From contig ONWY01000012.1 of NCBI GenBank assembly GCA_900321665.1, forward strand, positions 1 to 12,108: a stretch of 12,108 nt of DNA, written 5' to 3'. Both the position numbers and the translations under genes were made by a program. The notes under the pieces were generated by a model, which searched no databases, was not told where the DNA came from, and was given only the letters and a program-made list of their open reading frames with translations. The DNA comes from an uncultured Eubacteriales bacterium (GTDB taxonomy: Bacteria; Bacillota; Clostridia; Oscillospirales; Acutalibacteraceae). Positions 6,707-12,108 of the stretch are shown piece after piece. Within the stretch, counting starts at the first letter, position 1, and each line of letters starts with the position of its first letter.

Positions 6707-7203
6707 GCGGTTAATTTTGCGCGAATTCAGATGAAATTTGTATTTTTGCGAGTGAAGCTTTACTTTGTGTAAAGCAAATCTCTAAAATCTATAAACCGAC
6801 GGAGAGGATTTTTACCGCTTGAGGTGCAGTTAATTTTGAGCGATTTTAGATGAAATTTGTATTTTTGCAAGCGAAGCTTTACTTTGTGTAAGGCGAGCTC
6901 TCTAAAATCTATAAATTGACGGAGATGATTTTCGCCGCTTGAGGTGCAGTTAATTTTGAGCGATTTTAGATGAAATTTGTATTTTTGCAAGCAAAGCTTT
7001 ACTTTGTGTAAGGCAAATCTCTAAAATCTATAAATTGACAGAGAGGATTTTTACCGCTTGAGGTGCAGCTGAAACCGAGGAATTTTAGATGAGATTTGTT
7101 TTTTTGCAAGCGAAGCTTTACTTTGTGTAAGGCGAGCTTGCAAAAAAGCAAATCTCGCTAAAATTACCGGTTTCAGCGCACCGAAAGCGGTGAAAATCAT
7201 CTC
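6707..7203. repeat. Four tandem ~119-bp intergenic units, each an imperfect stem-loop
   Basis: Four head-to-tail copies begin at about 6707, 6826, 6946 and 7065 (spacing 119, 120, 119). The most conserved part is the core GAAGCTTTACTTTGTGTAA (starting near 6754, 6873, 6993 and 7112). It folds as a small hairpin, with GCTTTAC pairing to GTAAAGC or GTAAGGC around TTTGT. Around this core each copy has a longer imperfect inverted repeat (GATTTTAGA on the left, TCTAAAATC on the right). Copies are joined by a spacer ending CCGCTTGAGGTGC. This fills almost all of the 591-bp stretch between the FHA gene and the membrane-protein gene. A 76-codon open frame on the minus strand exists only because of the repeat and is not a gene. 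No T-tract follows the hairpins, so they are not classical terminators. The family is not one I can name. Confidence 0.9.
7041..7203. repeat. Long inverted repeat (arms of about 70 bp) formed by the last repeat copy
   Basis: The left arm (about 7041-7110) and right arm (about 7135-7203) are near-perfect reverse complements with a few mismatches and small gaps, around a ~24-base loop containing the GCTTTAC...GTAAGGC mini-hairpin. Matching blocks include GCTGAAACCG with CGGTTTCAGC, AATTTTAG with CTAAAATT, and TTTTTTGCAAGC with GCTTGCAAAAAA. The right arm also contains an inverted copy of the spacer that separates the tandem units, and it ends over the last codons and stop of the neighbouring gene. 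Transcribed in either direction it would give a very long hairpin. Confidence 0.85.
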
Positions 7204-10055
7204 TTGGGCACCGCTTTATAAATCCTCGGAATCAGGTTGGTAACGACCATCCAAAACGCGGCATAAATGGTGATGTGCACGGGACCGATGGTGGAAATAG
7301 AGCCAATAAAGCTGAGCACGGCGATAATCAAAACACCTAAGCCGATAGAGATGTATTGCAGCAGCTTCAGCAGGCTGAACTGCCCGTTTAAAATCGAGCA
7401 GGCGGTGATGGCACGCATAAAGGTGATGCTGTCGCCGCGGTTGATAAGCTTGGCTTCGTTGTACACCTCTTTTTCCATTTTTTCATCATAGATATTGCTT
7501 GCCACCATGCTGAGGATTTTCACACTGTTACTATCCAAATCAAACAACTCGCATATCAGGCTTTGGTCGATGTTGGAATCCTCTGTCTTAACCAAAAGCT
7601 CTATATTGGAGGCTTCAAGTCTTTGCAGCTCGTATTCAATAATCGGGTCAGAGAAATATTCGACCACAAACATCGCGTAAACCGAGCCGTCTATCGCCAA
7701 AAACATGGCGCGGCGGTTGCCCTTGTTATATTCCTCCGGCTTGGCGGTGGAAGGGATTTCGATACCGTGCGCCCCCATCATTTCTTTATTGCCGAGCAAA
7801 ACCTTTCTGTCATAAATCCAGGTGGATAAGCCGAGCTTTGCTTCATATGCCGTATCGAAGCTCGCCGGCATATGGTCTTGCACCTCGCTGATGCTCTCCA
7901 TGAAGGTGCCTTTGAGCGGGTGCTTTGTCTCGCTGAGCACGCTTGCCGCATACAAAATCGCTTCATCCATCTGCATTTTTTTGAATAATTTCATGCCCTT
8001 GAGCATACAGGTGCTCTCGGGGAACAGCTCCTCGCCGGTGAGCACCACGGAGGTGGTTTGTGCAATATCCTTTACTGCAGCAAAGCCGGTAATGGTGCCT
8101 CTCTCTTTGAGCAAAGCGGCATCGGCATTTTCCAGCGCCTTATTAAATGCCATAATTGAGGATGCCGGAACGCTGATAATCAGCGCTGCGCACAGCGCGG
8201 AGGCGGCAGACATCCAATCCTTCGTGATAAAGTAGGTTATCACGCCGATGATGAGCGCCAGCCCGATAGCGGGGTAGGTGGTCAGCTTGGCAATGATATC
8301 CGAGGGGTCATCGGCATACGAATTTGCCAAAAACCCGGTCGGAAAAGCGGTTTTCGCATTGTAGCGAATGTCGATATACTCCAAATTGCTGCCCTTGGCA
8401 AACTCCTGCGCCTGCTTGGGGTCTGTAATTTCCGCGGCGGAATACTTCTCTCCCTTTTTGATAATAAAGCGGAAATTCTTAAAGGTGCGGCGAATCATCG
8501 AGCGCTTGCCGAAGCAGTTGAGCAAAAACAAAAAGCCCGTTGCGCCCACATAAATGTGGCTGACACCTGCGCCGCTTTCTCCCAAGGTCAGCGCCAGCGC
8601 GCAGTGCACTAAGCTGACCACTGCCGCCAAAGCCATTAAGCTGTCACCGCTCGGCTTTAGCAAAAACATGGTCTTGATGCCTTTGAAAACAGCGCGCATA
8701 TTCACAATCATCATCAGCACCAGCAGCGCCGTGTTGATAATGATGTAGATTCTTTCCGTTCCGGTGCCCAAGCCGAAATCGTTAAGCAAACCGGCACCGA
8801 AGATGCCGATAACCGCCACCACGAGCTCCGCGGCGAAGGTGATAATGGTCCTCAGCTTGAAGCGGTTGAGCAAATTCTCAAGCTCGAGGTAAATTGCCCT
8901 TTGGTCGTTTTTGGAATTATAATCGATTACATCGTTAATCACCGGTGTTTCCTTCTCGGGCGCATAGGTGTTTTCGAGCGTGCTTTGAGAAACGGTCTCT
9001 ATCACATCGCGGTTTTTCTCTTTAAATGCCTTCTCCATTTCGAAGGTGCTGACCTTTTCGCGGCGGTTGATTTCGAGCTGCTCCTCGAGCTCATCCTCGG
9101 TGATTTTTTCATACTCGCTATCATCGAAAAAGCCCTCTAATCGTGTTTGCCCTTCGATGTTGCCGGTGTGGTGAATGTTACTGATAACGCGCTCTTTTTT
9201 TTCGCCGATAAAGGTCTTTTCCGCATCGGTTTCCTTATCGACCACAGCGGCGGAAAACACCCTGCGCACCTTGGTCTTGGCAAGCTCCGCCTCGCTTTCG
9301 GAAGCGCTCGGCTCCGGCTCCGCGGCAGGCTTGAGCTCTACGGCTTTAATCATGCCCGTATCTTGCTTTTTCTTTTCCTTGCGGCGAATATATTCATTGT
9401 ATACCTTGGTTTGAATATCTTCCTTTTCGCCGACTATTTTTTCCTGCTTTTGCAGCGCTCCCATGCGCGGCGCGGTCGTGGCGGGCTCCGCCGCCACCTG
9501 CTTTTTGACATCCTCCGCAATCAGGGCATTGGCTTTGCGGATGACCCCGGTGCGGGTCAGCTTGCGCTCGCTTTCTCCGGTGGTCTCTTCCTTTTGGTTG
9601 TTCAGCGCTTTATCGATTTTATTCTCGGAGGAGGGTGTTACCGCGCGCACCACTTCATCAATCGATTTGTGCTTACGCGGGCTCTGCGGCACATCGGAGC
9701 GCGCGGGAGCAATTTGGATTTCCTTTTCGCCCTTGGGCGGCTCCACGGGCGCCACCTTCACCGGCTTTGCCGGCTCTTGCGCCTTAAGCGGTTCTCTTTC
9801 GGGTAAGGGGCGCTGCGCGCGGGCAGGCTTCTCGCCCTTTTCGGCGCGCGCCGCAGGGCGCGCGGACAGCTCTTTTAAAAGCGCATCTAAAGCATTATCT
9901 GCTTCCTTATCACTCTCGCTTGCCCTTAACTCCTTCAATATCTGCTCTGCTTGCAGGTTTGCCCTGCGCGAAATATCTCCCGCTGTGCGCGGTGCGCCTG
10001 CGCGGCTGTGCGCTTCCGCCAATATTTCATCTACAGAATACTTCTTCTCTTCCAT
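7197..10055 (-). CDS. P1B-type (heavy-metal) ATPase homologue lacking catalytic motifs, with long disordered N-terminus
   Basis: A 952-residue membrane protein. Residues 1 to about 390 are charged and low-complexity (Lys/Glu/Ala/Pro-rich), probably disordered and cytoplasmic. The rest follows the P1B ATPase plan. Membrane segments lie at about 400-423, 435-452, 471-491, 497-514, 593-611, 614-636, 894-919 and 926-946 (four, then two, then two). Recognisable family marks are SGDSLMALAAV (469-479, like 'NMDxLVALG'), KHPL (711-714, the HP motif), RKVLLGNKEMMGAHGI (750-765, N-domain) and INRGD (871-875) before the last helix pair. The catalytic residues are gone: CPC is VPA (629-631), DKTGTLT is LTGEELF with Thr673 at the Asp position, TGDN is TEDS (824-827), and the GDGxNDxP hinge and TGE actuator motif are absent, with a shortened actuator loop. 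Metal pumping is therefore unlikely. Start: the longest frame begins at 10088 inside rlmB without a ribosome site; ATG 10053-10055 has AAAGGAG five bases upstream and lies 10 bp after the rlmB stop. Confidence 0.8.
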   Translation of the reverse strand: MEEKKYSVDEILAEAHSRAGAPRTAGDISRRANLQAEQILKELRASESDKEADNALDALLKELSARPAARAEKGEKPARAQRPLPEREPLKAQEPAKPVKVAPVEPPKGEKEIQIAPARSDVPQSPRKHKSIDEVVRAVTPSSENKIDKALNNQKEETTGESERKLTRTGVIRKANALIAEDVKKQVAAEPATTAPRMGALQKQEKIVGEKEDIQTKVYNEYIRRKEKKKQDTGMIKAVELKPAAEPEPSASESEAELAKTKVRRVFSAAVVDKETDAEKTFIGEKKERVISNIHHTGNIEGQTRLEGFFDDSEYEKITEDELEEQLEINRREKVSTFEMEKAFKEKNRDVIETVSQSTLENTYAPEKETPVINDVIDYNSKNDQRAIYLELENLLNRFKLRTIITFAAELVVAVIGIFGAGLLNDFGLGTGTERIYIIINTALLVLMMIVNMRAVFKGIKTMFLLKPSGDSLMALAAVVSLVHCALALTLGESGAGVSHIYVGATGFLFLLNCFGKRSMIRRTFKNFRFIIKKGEKYSAAEITDPKQAQEFAKGSNLEYIDIRYNAKTAFPTGFLANSYADDPSDIIAKLTTYPAIGLALIIGVITYFITKDWMSAASALCAALIISVPASSIMAFNKALENADAALLKERGTITGFAAVKDIAQTTSVVLTGEELFPESTCMLKGMKLFKKMQMDEAILYAASVLSETKHPLKGTFMESISEVQDHMPASFDTAYEAKLGLSTWIYDRKVLLGNKEMMGAHGIEIPSTAKPEEYNKGNRRAMFLAIDGSVYAMFVVEYFSDPIIEYELQRLEASNIELLVKTEDSNIDQSLICELFDLDSNSVKILSMVASNIYDEKMEKEVYNEAKLINRGDSITFMRAITACSILNGQFSLLKLLQYISIGLGVLIIAVLSFIGSISTIGPVHITIYAAFWMVVTNLIPRIYKAVPKR

Positions 10056-10065
10056 CCCTGCTCCT

Positions 10066-10812
10066 TTATCTGCCTTCCGCAACAGCATACATCAGCACTG
10101 CCGCTGCTACAGAAGCATTCAGTGAATTGATTTTTCCCTTCATCGGAAGGCTGACAACAAAATCACACTTTTCTCGAATCAGGCGGCTGACACCCTTGCC
10201 TTCACTGCCGATGACCAAGCCGACACCGCCTGCATAATCCACTTTTTTATAATCCTCGCCATCCATATCGGAGCAGTAAAGCCACACATTTTTTTGCTTC
10301 ATCTGCTCGAGGGCGGCGGCGAGGTTGGTCACCCTTGCCACCTTCACATATTCCAACGCCCCTGCACTGGATTTTGCAACGATGCCGGTCAGCGCTGCCG
10401 AGCGGCGCTTCGGCACGACCACACCGTGTGCCCCGACCGCATCGGCGGTGCGGATAATCGCACCCAGGTTGTGCGGGTCCTCTATCTCATCGCAGATGAT
10501 GATAAACGGCGGCTCGTTTCTCTGCTCGGCGAGTGCAAAGATATCCTCCAAGGTGCTGTAGTCGTGGGCTGCGCAAAAGGCTGCCACCCCTTGGTGCACG
10601 CCGCCGCCCGACATGTAATCGAGCTTCTTGGCATCGGTTTCCTTAATCGGAATGCCCTTTTGCTTTGCTAAGGATATAATTTTGCCTATCGAACCGCTGC
10701 GCTCGCCGCGCGCCACAAATAGCTGATTGAGCTCTCGGTCCGCTTTTAATGCTTCCATAATCGGATTTCTGCCGATAATCAGCTCGTCCTTAGGCTTGTC
10801 TGTTTGCGCCAT
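10066..10812 (-). CDS. rlmB: 23S rRNA 2'-O-methyltransferase of the TrmH/SpoU (SPOUT) family, RlmB-like
   Basis: Transfers a methyl group from SAM to a ribose 2'-OH of RNA, most likely G2251 of 23S rRNA. A small RNA-binding N-terminal domain (about 8-85, with the typical GRNPIMEAL near its start) precedes the knotted SPOUT domain. Its three motifs are all present: DPHNLGAIIRTA (112-123), GLVIGSEGKGVS (198-209) and LPMKGKINSLNASVA (222-236). At 248 residues it has normal length. Start: a frame from 10860 would add 16 residues, but that ATG sits almost at the predicted transcription start. The ATG at 10810-10812 has GGAGGAG directly upstream and yields MAQTDKPKDELIIGRNP, so I use it. It is the first gene of a two-gene unit with the membrane protein 10 bp downstream. 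TrmH-family paralogues are hard to separate, so the exact target nucleotide is less certain than the family. Confidence 0.92.
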   Translation of the reverse strand: MAQTDKPKDELIIGRNPIMEALKADRELNQLFVARGERSGSIGKIISLAKQKGIPIKETDAKKLDYMSGGGVHQGVAAFCAAHDYSTLEDIFALAEQRNEPPFIIICDEIEDPHNLGAIIRTADAVGAHGVVVPKRRSAALTGIVAKSSAGALEYVKVARVTNLAAALEQMKQKNVWLYCSDMDGEDYKKVDYAGGVGLVIGSEGKGVSRLIREKCDFVVSLPMKGKINSLNASVAAAVLMYAVAEGR

Positions 10813-10873
10813 ATTTCTCCTCCGCTTGTATCCCGGGTGTAAAAACACATAGTTTTCCATTATATAGATTTTA

Positions 10874-10902
10874 AGTATACCACATTATTTTTGATTTTAA
10901 AA
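10874..10902 (-). promoter_or_regulatory. rlmB: Probable promoter of the rlmB unit (extended -10)
   Basis: Minus-strand TGGTATACT is an extended -10 element (TATACT at 10879-10874). The 17-base spacer leads to only a weak -35-like TTTTAA (10902-10897). Transcription would start near 10867, giving a 5' leader of about 55 bases before the ATG at 10812. Confidence 0.5.
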
Positions 10903-10937
10903 GACTTTAATATAATAATTATATAATATTTAATAAT

Positions 10938-10983
10938 TTGTAACCGTTTATTAATTTGACAAAGCATAGCTTATTGGTTACAA
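10938..10983. promoter_or_regulatory. Widely spaced 8-bp inverted repeat around the plus-strand promoter
   Basis: TTGTAACC (10938-10945) and GGTTACAA (10976-10983) are exact reverse complements separated by 30 bases. They bracket the -35 box and overlap the -10 box of the promoter for the zinc-ribbon gene. The positions suit two operator half-sites with loop or side-by-side binding, but no regulator is identified. Confidence 0.35.
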
Positions 10984-10984
10984 T
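10956..10984 (+). promoter_or_regulatory. Sigma-A-type promoter of the zinc-ribbon gene
   Basis: A consensus -35 TTGACA (10956-10961), a 17-base spacer and -10 TACAAT (10979-10984) predict a start near 10991, about 35 bases before the ATG. It is in AT-rich DNA and diverges from the rlmB promoter. Confidence 0.8.
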
Positions 10985-11025
10985 ATTTTTGATTACGGAA
11001 AAATCGATGATGAAGGAGTATCGTT

Positions 11026-11643
11026 ATGAAATGTGATGTATGCGGTTGTGAAAATAAGGAAAACGCTTTGTTTTGCGCGCAGTGCGGCAAAGCGCTGAAG
11101 GATGAGCCGCTTGAATTAGATTTAGAGCAAATCAAGGTGCCTGCTGCGGCGAGAAAGGCACACATTTTAAAGGTGAATGCCAAAAAAGCCGATACCGGCG
11201 AGAAGCAAGCTGCGCAGCCCGAGGAGCAACCCGAGGAGCAGCCCGAGGAGCAACCGACAAAAGTCGAGAGCGAAGGCAGCGAGCCTTCCGCCGCTCCCGA
11301 AGAAGCGCCCGCGGCTACCGACCCCGCGCAAGAGGAAGTGCCGCTGATTGATTTAACCGTTCCGAAGCAGCCTGCGCCAGGCTCTGCAGATAAGACAGAG
11401 GAGCCGATGCGCATCGGCGGGTGGATTGGCGTGCTGTTATTAAGCATGATTCCGCTTGTCAATATTATTTTGCTGTTTGTGTGGAGCTTCTCCTCGCAAA
11501 CGAACAAGAGCAAAAAAAGCTACGCGCGCGCGGTGTTAATCCTCACTGCCGCCTGCGCCGTGCTGAGCGCGATTGCCGCCGTAGTGTGCATGGTTGTTTT
11601 TAAAATAAACTTGTCCCAATTTATCCCGTTTTTTAAAGCATAG
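11026..11643 (+). CDS. Zinc-ribbon membrane protein of unknown function
   Basis: A 205-residue protein. The N-terminus is a short zinc ribbon with two CxxC knuckles (Cys3, Cys6, Cys17, Cys20; CDVC and CAQC), likely binding one zinc ion in the cytoplasm. A long acidic, Pro/Ala/Glu-rich linker (about 25-125) follows, with three exact PEEQ repeats (65-76). Two membrane segments close the protein (about 132-154 and 168-193), separated by a basic loop, QTNKSKKSYAR. The segment with IPLVNIILLFVWSF before TN-SKK resembles a C-terminal membrane domain that is common in zinc-ribbon proteins of Clostridia, but no function is assigned to it that I know. GAAGGAG lies seven bases before the ATG. The stop codon overlaps the ribosome site of the next gene, so the two are probably co-transcribed and may work together at the membrane. 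Confidence 0.85.
   Translation: MKCDVCGCENKENALFCAQCGKALKDEPLELDLEQIKVPAAARKAHILKVNAKKADTGEKQAAQPEEQPEEQPEEQPTKVESEGSEPSAAPEEAPAATDPAQEEVPLIDLTVPKQPAPGSADKTEEPMRIGGWIGVLLLSMIPLVNIILLFVWSFSSQTNKSKKSYARAVLILTAACAVLSAIAAVVCMVVFKINLSQFIPFFKA
11218..11253 (+). repeat. Three 12-bp in-frame repeats encoding PEEQ
   Basis: CCCGAGGAGCAA, CCCGAGGAGCAG and CCCGAGGAGCAA follow one another, differing by one silent third-position base. They encode Pro-Glu-Glu-Gln three times in the linker of the zinc-ribbon protein. Such a tract can change copy number by slippage and would alter linker length without breaking the frame. Confidence 0.85.
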
Positions 11644-11652
11644 GAGAAGTAA

Positions 11653-12108
11653 ATGAAAAAATCATCTAAAATATTAGTTGCCGTTTTGAGTGTTCTTGCC
11701 GTTTGCCTTGTGGGCTTTTTGCTGGTATGGCAGTTTGATGTGTTCGGCATTTTTAAGGACTATAAGGCGGTTCCCGAAATCTCGCTCAAGGGCGAAACAC
11801 AAATCACCCTTGAGGGCGGCACCGCGTTTGAGGAGCCCGGCTTCACCGCCACCATCAGCGGCGAAGATGCTACCGACAAGGTAGAGGTGGATTACAAGAG
11901 TGTTGATATCACCAAGGTCGGCACCTACGAGTTGGTTTACTCCCTCTCTAACCTGAAGGGCAGGCACACGGTCACCGCGAGCCGCACCATCACGGTGGTT
12001 GATACCGCCGCGCCTGTTATCACCCTGAAAGGCGATGCCCTTGTAAAAATCAAAATCGGCGAAGAATATAAAGATGCGGGCGCGACCGCTGCCGATAAGG
12101 TCGATGGC
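11653..12108 (+). CDS. Membrane-anchored protein with Ig-like DUF5011-type modules (partial, runs off the right edge)
   Basis: The first 152 residues are in the window and the frame stays open to the edge. A basic start (MKKSSK) and one hydrophobic segment (about 7-27) act as signal or membrane anchor. The cysteine at 18 does not sit in a good lipobox, so a lipoprotein is unlikely. The first Ig-like module covers about 41-118 (PEISLKG, EEPGFTATISG, VGTYELVYSLSN, TASRTITVVD). A second begins at DTAAPVITLKGD (117-128) with GEEYKDAGATAAD (136-148). The repeated pattern 'APxIxLKG ... GxxYxDxGaTA' is characteristic of DUF5011 and related surface Ig-like repeats of Firmicutes, usually used as spacers in front of an enzymatic or binding domain. 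That C-terminal domain, if any, is outside the window. The ATG has TAGGAGAAGTAA upstream, overlapping the zinc-ribbon stop, so the gene follows in the same operon. Confidence 0.82.
   Translation, partial: MKKSSKILVAVLSVLAVCLVGFLLVWQFDVFGIFKDYKAVPEISLKGETQITLEGGTAFEEPGFTATISGEDATDKVEVDYKSVDITKVGTYELVYSLSNLKGRHTVTASRTITVVDTAAPVITLKGDALVKIKIGEEYKDAGATAADKVDG

Noticed and set aside
6760..6990. 76-codon open frame on the minus strand with an internally repeated peptide
   Set aside because: It lies wholly within the tandem repeat array, its internal repetition just mirrors the DNA repeat, and it has no ribosome binding site or known domain.
6707..7203. CRISPR array
   Set aside because: The ~119-bp period, near-identical whole units and absence of unique spacers do not fit CRISPR, and no cas genes are present.
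7177..7203. Intrinsic terminator after the membrane-protein gene (CACCG-CTTT-CGGTG hairpin on the minus strand)
   Set aside because: The 5-bp stem is not followed by a T-tract in the direction of transcription. It is better explained as part of the right arm of the long inverted repeat.
8016..8038. LTGEE in the membrane protein read as the TGE actuator motif of P-type ATPases
   Set aside because: It lies after the VPA site and helix 6, where DKTGT should be, not in the loop between helices 4 and 5. The TGE match is coincidental.
9147..9806. 219-codon plus-strand frame opposite the membrane-protein gene, and other long antisense frames (for example 2509-3285 and 9463-10125)
   Set aside because: They mirror well-supported minus-strand genes in a moderately GC-rich genome, have no recognisable domains and contain low-complexity sequence typical of antisense shadows.
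10056..10088. Upstream ATG at 10086-10088 as start of the membrane protein
   Set aside because: It is inside rlmB with no ribosome site, whereas the ATG at 10053-10055 follows AAAGGAG at proper spacing just after the rlmB stop.
10971..11513. 180-codon minus-strand frame opposite the zinc-ribbon gene, rich in Ser, Gly and Cys
   Set aside because: Its composition comes from the reverse of the PEEQ-type repeats. The plus-strand gene has a consensus promoter, ribosome site and a proper zinc ribbon.
11653..11720. Lipoprotein signal (LAVC) in the Ig-repeat protein
   Set aside because: Valine at the position before the cysteine does not fit a lipobox, and the hydrophobic stretch continues past the cysteine, so a membrane anchor is more likely.

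Overview
The window looks like a chromosomal segment of a Gram-positive, low-to-moderate GC bacterium, most probably a gut-type Clostridia (Oscillospirales/Ruminococcaceae-like). This rests on the gene families, the strong GGAGG-type ribosome binding sites, the tightly packed operon and the AT-rich intergenic DNA. The lineage is inferred from protein style, not from a search.

Layout. Positions 1-6605 hold a minus-strand operon of six genes. In transcription order they are a membrane-anchored double-FHA protein, a SEDS glycosyltransferase (FtsW/RodA family), a class B penicillin-binding protein, MTA/SAH nucleosidase (mtnN), a GNAT-like protein and glutamyl-tRNA synthetase (gltX). Neighbouring genes overlap by 4-8 bp or are separated by 2-29 bp, and a ribosome binding site at the left edge suggests the operon continues outside the window. 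Positions 6606-7196 carry no gene. They hold the operon leader, with two short palindromes, and then a four-copy tandem array of ~119-bp units that are themselves imperfect stem-loops; the last copy has arms of about 70 bp that run into the stop codon of the next gene. Positions 7197-10812 hold a second minus-strand pair: rlmB (23S rRNA 2'-O-methyltransferase), then a large membrane protein. Positions 10813-11025 are an AT-rich divergent promoter region. From 11026 to the right edge, two plus-strand genes encode a zinc-ribbon membrane protein and the start of a membrane-anchored protein with Ig-like (DUF5011-type) modules.

Most notable feature. The 952-residue protein at 7197-10055 has the eight-helix layout, the HP motif and the N-domain signature of a P1B (heavy-metal) P-type ATPase. 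However, the phosphorylated Asp (DKTGT), the CPC metal site, the TGE actuator motif and the GDGxNDxP hinge are all replaced or missing. In front of this core is a ~390-residue charged, low-complexity cytoplasmic extension. I read it as a P-type ATPase pseudoenzyme, probably with a structural or regulatory role.

How the genes may work together. FHA, SEDS and class B PBP form a cell-wall synthesis module like the fha-rodA-pbpA cluster of actinobacteria, but no Ser/Thr kinase or phosphatase is in the window. The FHA protein presumably reads threonine phosphorylation made by a kinase encoded elsewhere. The adjacent pseudo-ATPase, with its long disordered tail, is a candidate partner, but that link is inference only.
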